Positions 8,142 through 14,074 of a DNA stretch of 15,485 nt are shown here, one piece after another. The first letter of the stretch is position 1. The number at the start of each line of letters is the position of its first letter. Position numbers and translations under genes: made by a program. Under the pieces are notes generated by a model. The model was not told the DNA's origin and did no database searches. It saw only the letters and a program-made list of their open reading frames with translations. The DNA is from JBKHHU01 sp046539045. Lineage in GTDB: Bacteria; Planctomycetota; Phycisphaerae; SM23-33. The stretch lies in assembly GCA_046539045.1 (NCBI GenBank), contig JBKHHU010000065.1, positions 1 through 15,485 of the forward strand. The letters run 5' to 3'.

Positions 8142-8690
8142 CTATCTCTCTTTTTCGGAAAGCTCAACACCGGAAGGACGATAGAACTTCATCACGCCCT
8201 CCCATTGGCCGGTCTCCGTGAGCAGGTGTTCGATGAACTCCCGCACGCAGCCCTTTCCACCACCGAGTTGCGTCACATGATCGGCCGCCTCGCGAACCGC
8301 CTGTACCGCGTCGCCGGGGGCTCCGGCGAACCCGCAAATGTTCAGCAGGGGCAGATCGGGCAGATCGTCGCCCATGCAAGCCGTCTGCTCCGCAGTCAAA
8401 CCTGTTGACTCCATCACCTCGGCCAGTGCGGATCGTTTGTCTTTCACGTTCAGACGCACCAGATCTACATCAAGTTCCTTGGCCCGGCGGAAAACCACAT
8501 CGCTCCCCCGGCCGGATATGATTGCCAGCTTGCCGCCCGAACGCTTCCAGTACTTCATTCCCGCCCCGTCGCGGACATTGAAAACCTTGATCTCCTCGCC
8601 GCGAGGAGTCAGGAAAATTTTCCCGTCCGTCAGCACGCCGTCGACGTCGAGTACGAGCAGTTTGATCTTCTTCAGGTCAACTTTTGCCAT
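8142..8690 (-). CDS. kdsC: Kdo-8-phosphate phosphatase KdsC
   Basis: KdsC removes the phosphate from 3-deoxy-D-manno-octulosonate 8-phosphate to give free Kdo, the third step of Kdo synthesis for LPS. The 182 residues are the typical length for this tetrameric HAD phosphatase without a cap domain. Motif I is DVDGVLTD at 15-22 (Asp15 nucleophile, Asp17 acid/base). Motif II is Ser59 in IISGR. Motif IV is GDDLPD at 107-112. The family C-terminal segment GGGKGCVREFIEHLL runs from 143 to 157. The ATG at 8690 is preferred over a TTG two codons earlier because an AAGAG site is better spaced. It overlaps the end of kdsD by 14 bp, so the two are translationally coupled. The order kdsD-kdsC is the same as in E. 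coli. Confidence 0.95.
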   Translation of the reverse strand: MAKVDLKKIKLLVLDVDGVLTDGKIFLTPRGEEIKVFNVRDGAGMKYWKRSGGKLAIISGRGSDVVFRRAKELDVDLVRLNVKDKRSALAEVMESTGLTAEQTACMGDDLPDLPLLNICGFAGAPGDAVQAVREAADHVTQLGGGKGCVREFIEHLLTETGQWEGVMKFYRPSGVELSEKER

Positions 8691-9684
8691 TGCCAAGGCT
8701 CTTTATGCCAAGGAGATCCTGCACGTCGATCAGTCCGACCGGGTGGTCGTCGTGGTCGACAACAGGCATCTCGTCAATTCGGTACTTGTTCATCTCCGCC
8801 AGCGCTTCGCTGGCAAGCGATCCGCGATGGATACGCTTCGGATTGGCCGTCATGTACTCCCGGACCGGGCGGGCCAGGAAATCCTCTCCGCGATGCCGCA
8901 GGACCAGCCGACGCAGATCGCCGTCGGTGATGATCCCACTCAGACGCCCGTCGGAGTCGACCAGAAGCATGGCCCCGGCGCGACGTCCCGATTTCTCGCC
9001 TTCCTTCAGCGCCTCTGCCAGTGTCGTGTCATCCGGAAAAACCGCCAAGCGGTCGCCCACGCGGAAAGTCATGGCCTCTTCGACCTTCAGCAGAAGCATC
9101 CGCCCCAGCGCTCCGCCCGGATGGAACACCGCGTAGTTCTCAGGCGTGAAGTTGCGGACCTCCATTACGGTCAAGGCCAGCGCATCGCCCAACGCCAGCA
9201 TGCAGGTGGTTGAGACGGTGGGTGCAAGCCCCAGCGGGCACGCCTCATCGACCGGTCCGAAGCAGATCGTCATGTCCGCGTACCTGCCCAGTGTACTGTC
9301 ACACATGCCGGTCATCGCCACCAGAACCGCTCCGCGAGCCTTGACGTGGTCCAGCAGCCGAATGATCTCCTCAGATTCGCCGCTGTGGGACAGCGCGACC
9401 ACCACATCATCCCGCTGCAGTCTGCCAAGGTCGCCATGCAAGGCTTCCACCGGATGGAGGAATATGCTCTGTGTCCCGGTCGAGGCGAGGGTTGCGGAAA
9501 TCTTCCGGGCGATAATCCCCGCCTTGCCGATCCCGGTCAGGACGACCTTGCCCTGACAGTCGTAAACCGCTTTGACTGCATCGGCAAACTGCTCGTCGAT
9601 TTTCTCGACAAGCGAGCTGACGCTATCGCCTTCCGCCCGAAGCGTCCTCCGTGCCAGTTGCAGACACTTTTCCATCTCGAACAT
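8677..9684 (-). CDS. kdsD: Arabinose-5-phosphate isomerase KdsD (SIS-CBS-CBS)
   Basis: KdsD converts ribulose 5-phosphate to arabinose 5-phosphate, the first committed step of Kdo synthesis. With the ATG at 9684 (GGAGAA 7 nt upstream) it has 335 residues, close to the E. coli enzyme. An upstream in-frame TTG at 9711 has no comparable site. The SIS sugar-isomerase domain spans about 35-190, with GIGKAG at 51-56 (Lys54), HPVEALHGDLG at 77-87, SHSGESEE at 99-106 and the conserved NYAVFHPGGALGR at 183-195 (His188). Two CBS domains follow at about 203-262 and 273-328; ITDGDLRR (252-259) is typical of the first. It is the first gene of the kdsD-kdsC-OstA-like operon. The GutQ or KpsF paralogs are alternatives on sequence alone, but the neighbours favour the LPS housekeeping role. 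Confidence 0.95.
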   Translation of the reverse strand: MFEMEKCLQLARRTLRAEGDSVSSLVEKIDEQFADAVKAVYDCQGKVVLTGIGKAGIIARKISATLASTGTQSIFLHPVEALHGDLGRLQRDDVVVALSHSGESEEIIRLLDHVKARGAVLVAMTGMCDSTLGRYADMTICFGPVDEACPLGLAPTVSTTCMLALGDALALTVMEVRNFTPENYAVFHPGGALGRMLLLKVEEAMTFRVGDRLAVFPDDTTLAEALKEGEKSGRRAGAMLLVDSDGRLSGIITDGDLRRLVLRHRGEDFLARPVREYMTANPKRIHRGSLASEALAEMNKYRIDEMPVVDHDDHPVGLIDVQDLLGIKSLGNGKS

Positions 9685-9709
9685 GCTGCGGTTCTCCGTA
9701 ATCCGCTGC

Positions 9710-9755
9710 AAAGAAAATGAGTCGGCGGAATGCGATCTGCCGCCTCCGCCGACTC
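9710..9755 (-). terminator. Terminator-like hairpin in kdsD leader (possible attenuator)
   Basis: An 11-bp perfect inverted repeat, GAGTCGGCGGA with TCCGCCGACTC (9755-9745 and 9729-9719, 15-nt loop), is followed on the minus strand by ATTTTCTTT (9718-9710). That is the layout of an intrinsic terminator. It lies between the predicted kdsD promoter and the kdsD ATG, 25 nt before the start, with no room for another promoter after it. It may therefore attenuate the operon, or protect the 5' end of the message. Termination of a short upstream open frame is the competing reading. Confidence 0.6.
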
Positions 9756-9756
9756 C

Positions 9757-10017
9757 TCAATTCTGTATCCCGCAATTATCGAACCCAGCGGACGCGGGGT
9801 CAAGGAAAACGACGAACCGCATCCGGCCCGATGACACCAAGTTCCCCTTGTCCCCGCCCCGACCCAGCCAGCATGCCACAGAAGCGCTGCAGTAAATGCG
9901 CACCACCAGCACATTATCTGCGTCATTGCGGTAACTTCTTGTTCTGCGTCCGGATGAATCGAGATGCAGCACGTGTTGTCCCCGATCGCCAACGCCCATC
10001 TCAGCCCCCTGCTTCAT
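9757..10017 (-). CDS. Doubtful small open reading frame, 86 codons
   Basis: An open frame of 86 codons (or 80 from the second ATG at 9999, which has AGGGGG 5 nt upstream) ends at a TGA two bases before the terminator-like hairpin. The product has no signal peptide, membrane segment or family motif that I recognise. Its codon use lacks the strong G/C third-position bias of neighbouring genes, and the predicted kdsD promoter lies within its 3' end. The only support is position: a stop codon directly followed by a hairpin and T-run. It is more likely chance than a gene. Confidence 0.12.
   Translation of the reverse strand: MKQGAEMGVGDRGQHVLHLDSSGRRTRSYRNDADNVLVVRIYCSASVACWLGRGGDKGNLVSSGRMRFVVFLDPASAGFDNCGIQN
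9775..9803 (-). promoter_or_regulatory. sigma70-type promoter for kdsD-kdsC-OstA operon
   Basis: On the minus strand a -35 element TTGACC (9803-9798) is followed after exactly 17 bp by a -10 element GATAAT (9780-9775), each matching the consensus at five of six positions. The predicted start is near 9768, giving a leader of about 84 nt that contains the hairpin at 9755-9719. Confidence 0.65.
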
Positions 10018-10042
10018 CCCTCAACTGCCCACAAACCGGAGA
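9804..10042. other. Intergenic stretch with no recognised gene
   Basis: This is the central part of the 439-bp gap between the divergent kdsD and DUF305-fusion genes. Apart from the doubtful minus-strand frame described separately, I see no motif, repeat or RNA gene. Short frames in the other phases lack ribosome sites and family features. Confidence 0.5.
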
Positions 10043-10080
10043 CATAGCGACCGAACCGCTATGATACCCCCGGAAACGGG
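10043..10080 (+). promoter_or_regulatory. Possible operator and promoter for DUF305 fusion gene
   Basis: A perfect 7-bp inverted repeat, CATAGCG (10043-10049) and CGCTATG (10057-10063) with 7 nt between, overlaps a good -10-like hexamer TATGAT (10060-10065). No clear -35 is present, which would fit a promoter that needs an activator or is blocked by a repressor at the repeat. A CCCG-GAAA-CGGG tetraloop hairpin follows at 10069-10080 in the leader. Assignment is inference from position, 58 bp before the ATG. Confidence 0.3.
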
Positions 10081-10123
10081 CGCCGGTCCGGGCCCTTGAC
10101 ACAAGCCGAGAAAGGAGCCCAAC

Positions 10124-12109
10124 ATGGCCGCCGAGCAGAAGAACGAACATAGGAACCACAAGAAGCGCGTCGGCATCATGTACGCCCGCTTTGCCGGGAT
10201 GATCGTCACGGCTTCGATCCTGATGTACATCTTCACGTACCTCAACACGTTCTCGTGGGACCACGTGTACTTCAGCGAGCAACGCGTCTACATGACGCTG
10301 ACGATGACGGCCATGATGAGCGTGGTCATGCTCACGTTCATGCTCCCGATGCTCAAGAATCGGCTGGCCAATATCGGGATCTACGCCGCCAGCGTGCTGT
10401 TGTTCGCGGTGGCGCTGTGGCTGGTGCGGAGTCAGGAAACCGTGCAGGACATCTCCTACATGAAGGCGATGATCCCCCACCACTCCATCGCGATCCTCAC
10501 CAGCGACCGGGCGGAAATCTCCGACCCGCGCGTCCGCGAACTGGCCAACGAGATCCGTGCAGCCCAGCGTCGCGAGATCTCCATGATGAAGACGCTCATC
10601 AATGACATCGAGGAACACGGCGACGGATCGGCGGAGAAAACGTCCGTCACGGAACTGCGCCTCGGCCCGAAGGTGCCCCCGCCGGACGCCTCGGCAGCCA
10701 AAGTCCCCGATGGGTTCCTCACCCAGGTGGTGATGAGCGGGCTGACGTACCCGACCAGCGTCGAATTCGATGGGGACGGAACCATGTACATCGCCGAGGC
10801 GGGCTACTCCTACGGCGACAGCAATGTCGTCCCGCGGATTCTTACCGTCTCTTCCGACGGGAAGGTAAATGTCGCTCTGCGCGGAGGCGGGCTTTCCGGG
10901 CCGGTCAACGATCTGCTCTGGCACGACGGGCGGATGTACATCTCCCACCGCGGGAAGATATCCGTACTAGAGGCCGACGGAAAGCTCCGCGACCTGATCA
11001 CCGGCCTGCCGAGCACGGGCGACCACCACAACAACCAACTGACCGTCGGCCCGGAGGGGAAAATCTACTTTGGTCAGGGCACGGCCACCAATTCCGGGGT
11101 GGTCGGGCTGGACAACGCCAAGATGGGTTGGCTGAGGAAGCACCCGAACTTCCACGACTTCCCGGCGAAGGACATCACGCTCACCGACCGGACATTCCAA
11201 ACGGCCAACCCGATGAAGACGACCGACAAACTGGTCAAGACGCTCCCGTTCCATCCGTTCGGCGAGACCGGTGGCGGAGAGCGACAGATCGCCGGCAGGA
11301 CCAAGGCCGGCGGGACGGTTCTGCGCATGAACCCCGACGGGAGCGGTTTGGAGGTATACGCCTGGGGGTTCCGCAACCCGTACGGCGTCATGTGGAGCCC
11401 GGACGGGACGCTCTACGCGACCGAGAACGGATTCGACGTCCGCGGCAGCCGCCCGATTGCCAACGATCAGGAGGACGTGTACGTCGTCAAGCAGGGAGCC
11501 TGGTACGGCTGGCCCGACTACGCCATGGGCCTGCCGGTCACCGAATCCATGTTCAAGCCCGCCAACAAGTCCCAGCCGAAGTTCCTCATGGCCGAGCATC
11601 CGCCCGTCGAGAAACCGTGGCTGACCTTTCCCAAGCACTCGGCCATCGCGAAGGTGGAGTTCAGCCGCTCCGATTCGTTCGGAACCGGCAGGATGTTCGT
11701 CGCCTTCTTCGGACACATGGCCCCCATGACCGGCAAGGCGCCGAAGGAGCACGGCGGACACCGGGTGGTGCGGATCAACCCGCAGACGAAGCAGATGGAA
11801 ACGTTCTTCGGCAAGAAGCACGACGGCGGGCACGAAAAAGGTTCCGACGGCCACAGCGGCGACGGCCACGGCGAGAGCAAGGGTCACGGTGGCAACGGCG
11901 GGCAAGGGCAATCGTTCAGTGCCGGCCCGCGTAGACTGCTGGACGTCCGCTTCTCGCTCGACGGCAATGCACTGTACATTGTCGATTTCGGTGCCATGGA
12001 CATCCAGGCCGGGGCCGTGCCGGTCCCGAAAACCGGCGTCATCTGGCGGGTGGTCCCCGAGGGCGTTGAGGCATCCGGCCCTCCGGAGAACCTCTCCCCG
12101 CCGAAATAA
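10124..12109 (+). CDS. DUF305 domain fused to sorbosone/PQQ dehydrogenase-like propeller
   Basis: The 661 residues join two parts usually found separately. After a basic cytoplasmic tail come three membrane helices (about 20-40, 55-75, 83-101). Next is a DUF305 domain (about 104-161) with the signature MKAMIPHHSIAILTSDRA (113-130) and AAQRREISMMKTL. DUF305 proteins include the copper-binding cyanobacterial CopM. From about 190 to the end is a propeller of the glucose/sorbosone dehydrogenase type, with LTYPTSVEFDGDGTMYIAEA (207-226), GDHHNNQLTVGPEGKIYFGQ (299-318) and WGFRNPYGVMWSPDGTLYAT (414-433). Residues 563-592 form a His/Gly/Asp-rich loop with five histidines, likely metal-binding. Three helices place the C-terminal part in the periplasm, where PQQ enzymes work. 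The ATG at 10124 has AAAGGAG 6 nt upstream. Substrate, PQQ use and metal are unknown. Both neighbouring genes are on the opposite strand, so it is probably expressed alone. Confidence 0.82.
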   Translation: MAAEQKNEHRNHKKRVGIMYARFAGMIVTASILMYIFTYLNTFSWDHVYFSEQRVYMTLTMTAMMSVVMLTFMLPMLKNRLANIGIYAASVLLFAVALWLVRSQETVQDISYMKAMIPHHSIAILTSDRAEISDPRVRELANEIRAAQRREISMMKTLINDIEEHGDGSAEKTSVTELRLGPKVPPPDASAAKVPDGFLTQVVMSGLTYPTSVEFDGDGTMYIAEAGYSYGDSNVVPRILTVSSDGKVNVALRGGGLSGPVNDLLWHDGRMYISHRGKISVLEADGKLRDLITGLPSTGDHHNNQLTVGPEGKIYFGQGTATNSGVVGLDNAKMGWLRKHPNFHDFPAKDITLTDRTFQTANPMKTTDKLVKTLPFHPFGETGGGERQIAGRTKAGGTVLRMNPDGSGLEVYAWGFRNPYGVMWSPDGTLYATENGFDVRGSRPIANDQEDVYVVKQGAWYGWPDYAMGLPVTESMFKPANKSQPKFLMAEHPPVEKPWLTFPKHSAIAKVEFSRSDSFGTGRMFVAFFGHMAPMTGKAPKEHGGHRVVRINPQTKQMETFFGKKHDGGHEKGSDGHSGDGHGESKGHGGNGGQGQSFSAGPRRLLDVRFSLDGNALYIVDFGAMDIQAGAVPVPKTGVIWRVVPEGVEASGPPENLSPPK

Positions 12110-12110
12110 G

Positions 12111-12185
12111 CCCGCGGCCGGCGGCGCGCGGGAATCCCATCTAGCGGTGAATGGGACCCGGCAATCCTACTGCATTTCCGGGCCC
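12111..12185. repeat. Cluster of three hairpins after the DUF305 fusion gene
   Basis: Three inverted repeats follow the stop codon in succession. They are CCCGCG/CGCGGG (12111-12116 with 12127-12132), TCCCAT/ATGGGA (12135-12140 with 12151-12156), and GGG-A-CCCGG/CCGGGCCC (12153-12161 with 12178-12185, one bulged A). The last two overlap and could be alternatives. They lie between convergent genes and may end transcription from both sides, but none has a T-run. The remaining bases to 12303 show no gene. Confidence 0.35.
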
Positions 12186-12303
12186 TGCCGCGTATACTCT
12201 GGAAAAATCAGGCACCACACGCATACAGGTCTGTTAAGGCGGTTGAGTTGTGTCGATACACGTGGCTCGGACAGCGGCCGGGTGACTCTTTGTGTGTCTT
12301 CCA

Positions 12304-13089
12304 CTACGATCCCTCGCTTCGTGCCCCACAGGCCCGGCCGGCCTTGTTCGCAGCCGACCGAAGCTCCGCCAGCAGATCCTGGCGCTTGCGATAGCGAACC
12401 TTCGGCAGCGCCATTCCCAAGGCAAGTGTGCCATGACCTCTGGCGGTGTCCACGGGAACGGCCAGGGCCACCACTCCTTCGCTGGCTTCGTCGATGCACT
12501 CGGCATATCCATCTCGACGAACCTCGCGGAGCCGCTTCAGGAACACATTGCGGTCCGTGATAGTCTGCGGGCCTCGCTCAAGCATGCGAAGGCCCGCCAC
12601 GATACGAGACCGTTCTGACTCGCCCAACCATGCCAGAAGGATCTTGGCTGTGGCCATCGTATGCAGGTGTTCCGGACTCTCGGCCGAGGGGGTCACCACC
12701 AGCGAACGGGCAGGGGTCTTCTCCACCAGGTGGACCAGAGAAGCGCCGCGAAGCTGCGAAAGCACGACGTACTCGCCGAGGCGATCACCCAGATCGGCCA
12801 CAATCGACCCCGCAGCGGCGGCCCAGTCCGCACCGGCGAGCCATCGCCGACTCCACTCGTGTACGCGCGGGCCAAGCGTGTAGGGCGCTCCCCGCCCGGC
12901 CTGAGAAGCCAAGCCGTGGCTTTCCAGCGTTCGCAGCAGGCTTTGCACTGTCTGAGGCTTGAGGCCCATCTCGTTTGCGAGGGTGCTCAGTGAGTGCCCT
13001 GCCGAGCAGGAAGCAAGCAAGTCGACAATCTGCATCGCGCGGTCAACAGATTGGATGATGCGTGGAAGGCTCGATCGCTGGTTCTTCAT
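12304..13089 (-). CDS. IclR-family transcriptional regulator
   Basis: IclR proteins are dimeric or tetrameric DNA-binding regulators whose C-terminal domain senses small metabolites, often aromatic or carboxylic acids. The 261 residues have an N-terminal winged helix-turn-helix at about 10-72, with IIQSVDRAMQIVDLLA (11-26) and recognition helix KPQTVQSLLRTLESHGL (44-60). The IclR ligand-binding domain follows at about 80-248, with LHTMATAKILLAWL (142-155), the position of the usual HATAxGKA motif, and GYAECIDEASEGVVALAVPV (194-213). The ATG at 13089 has AAGGAG 9 nt upstream. It is divergent from the two Fe-S genes and shares their 116-bp promoter region, which carries an array of half-sites, so it probably controls both directions. 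The effector cannot be read from the sequence. Confidence 0.93.
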   Translation of the reverse strand: MKNQRSSLPRIIQSVDRAMQIVDLLASCSAGHSLSTLANEMGLKPQTVQSLLRTLESHGLASQAGRGAPYTLGPRVHEWSRRWLAGADWAAAAGSIVADLGDRLGEYVVLSQLRGASLVHLVEKTPARSLVVTPSAESPEHLHTMATAKILLAWLGESERSRIVAGLRMLERGPQTITDRNVFLKRLREVRRDGYAECIDEASEGVVALAVPVDTARGHGTLALGMALPKVRYRKRQDLLAELRSAANKAGRACGARSEGS

Positions 13090-13102
13090 CAGACACTGCT
13101 CC

Positions 13103-13131
13103 TTGACAGGTTCTCACGTTTCATTTACGAT
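13103..13131 (+). promoter_or_regulatory. Promoter for the Fe-S gene operon
   Basis: A perfect -35 hexamer TTGACA (13103-13108) is followed after 17 bp by TACGAT (13126-13131) as the -10. The predicted start is near 13138, about 68 nt before the first Fe-S gene. The -10 is also the outermost copy of the TACGA half-site. Confidence 0.6.
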
Positions 13132-13166
13132 CTGTATACTGTCGTATATACTACGACAATATCGTA
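13126..13166. promoter_or_regulatory. Operator array of TACGA/TCGTA half-sites, probable IclR site
   Basis: Four half-sites alternate in direction: TACGAT (13126-13131), GTCGTA (13141-13146), TACGAC (13152-13157) and ATCGTA (13161-13166). The middle pair forms a perfect palindrome GTCGTA-TATAC-TACGAC, and the last pair forms TACGA-CAATA-TCGTA. The array covers both -10 elements and both predicted start sites of the divergent units. Multi-half-site operators are known for IclR relatives such as PcaU. Binding by this particular IclR protein is inferred from adjacency. Confidence 0.55.
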
Positions 13167-13189
13167 TTCTTGAACTCTTCTCCCGTCAA
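13161..13189 (-). promoter_or_regulatory. Promoter for the iclR-family gene
   Basis: On the minus strand TTGACG (13189-13184) is followed after 17 bp by TACGAT (13166-13161), the same -10 as the opposing promoter. The predicted start near 13154 lies to the right of the opposing start near 13138, so the two promoters face each other and their transcripts overlap by roughly 17 nt. Confidence 0.55.
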
Positions 13190-13205
13190 CCAAGGAGTAA
13201 CAAAT

Positions 13206-14069
13206 ATGCCTGATTCTCTTACAGAGCGTCTGCATGCTGCGGCCGGTCAGGCCGGCGCGGACATCGTCGGGATAGCGCCCATCGAGCGCTTCGAGGATGT
13301 AGCCGCTGAGCACCACCCCCTCAGCATCTTCCCTGAGTGCCGTAGCGTCATCGTGCTGGGTAAGCGAATCGTCCGCGGATGTCTGCGGGGGGTTGAGGAA
13401 GGCACGCAGATGTTGCTCTATCACGCCTTCGCGGTGAACTGGTTGCCGGACCGGTTCATGGCCCTGACGACGGTGCGGGTAGCCAGTTGGCTGGAGGATC
13501 AGCGATGGGAAGCGGTTCCGCTGCCGGACCTGCCCGTGGAGGTTCCTCCGATGGGGGTCCCGGCCAAAGAAGGCAATCCCGCGCCCAACGTAATGGTCGA
13601 CTTCATTGACGCAGCCGTTCGCGCCGGGCTCGGAGAGATCGGCCTTACGGGAGAGCTGATGACACCCCAGTTCGGGCATCGCCAGCGGGTGCAGTTGATC
13701 CTGACAGATGCTGAACTCGAGCCGACGCCGATGCTCGACGGCTCGGTGTGTGATCGCTGCGGCGCATGCGCCGAGGCCTGTCCGCTCAATGCGATCGACA
13801 TGGACCGAAGCGAGGCCACCGACATCTGCGGCAAGCAGATGCAGGTCGCGAAGGTCGATATCGACCTTTGCCGTCGCTGTCAGAACGGAGCCCAGCCGAA
13901 CAACCGCCATGCCTCGGGGCGACCTGACCGTCTGGCTGCGTCCTGCATGCGGGCTTGCGCACAGCACATGCACGAGGCGGGCCTGCTGGAAAACCGTTTC
14001 CACGAATCGTTCCGGAAACGTCCGGCATGGATGATCGATGCCAGTGGCGTGCCCCGCCTGGAGGAGTAG
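13206..14069 (+). CDS. QueG-like 4Fe-4S double-cluster protein, paralog A
   Basis: This protein resembles the iron-sulfur part of epoxyqueuosine reductase (COG1600-like) and has no assigned function. The ATG at 13206 is chosen for its AAGGAG site 8 nt upstream; a longer frame from a TTG at 13170 has none. The 287 residues open with GADIVGIAPIERFE (17-30) and FPECRSVIVLGKRIVRG (42-58), the type of N-terminal fold seen in QueG. AGLGEIGLTGELMTPQFGHR (140-159) follows, then a ferredoxin motif CDRCGACAEACP (Cys182, 185, 188, 192). Further cysteines at 208, 222, 225, 247 and 251 could bind a second cluster. It lacks the HEAT repeats of full-length QueG. It is about 80 residues shorter than most QueG proteins and is paired with a paralog 5 bp downstream, so tRNA queuosine synthesis is unlikely. 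Redox chemistry on an unknown, perhaps cobalamin-linked, substrate is inference. Confidence 0.72.
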   Translation: MPDSLTERLHAAAGQAGADIVGIAPIERFEDVAAEHHPLSIFPECRSVIVLGKRIVRGCLRGVEEGTQMLLYHAFAVNWLPDRFMALTTVRVASWLEDQRWEAVPLPDLPVEVPPMGVPAKEGNPAPNVMVDFIDAAVRAGLGEIGLTGELMTPQFGHRQRVQLILTDAELEPTPMLDGSVCDRCGACAEACPLNAIDMDRSEATDICGKQMQVAKVDIDLCRRCQNGAQPNNRHASGRPDRLAASCMRACAQHMHEAGLLENRFHESFRKRPAWMIDASGVPRLEE

Positions 14070-14074
14070 TACAC

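Noticed and set aside
8105..8170. Longer start for the OstA-like gene at 8170, overlapping kdsC
   Set aside because: The ATG at 8104 has a good ribosome site and places the membrane anchor right at the N-terminus; the extra 22 residues are basic and polar with no family match.
10095..10100. Perfect TTGACA -35 hexamer upstream of the DUF305 fusion gene
   Set aside because: A -10 at normal spacing would fall on 10118-10123, after the ribosome site and directly against the ATG, with no matching hexamer.
13170..13205. Longer TTG start for paralog A
   Set aside because: It would lie within about 30 bases of the predicted transcription start, has no ribosome site, and the ATG at 13206 has AAGGAG at ideal spacing.
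13955..14074. Longer start for paralog B inside paralog A
   Set aside because: The 40 extra residues are a shadow of paralog A's frame; the ATG at 14075 has GGAGGAG 8 nt upstream and aligns with the start of A.
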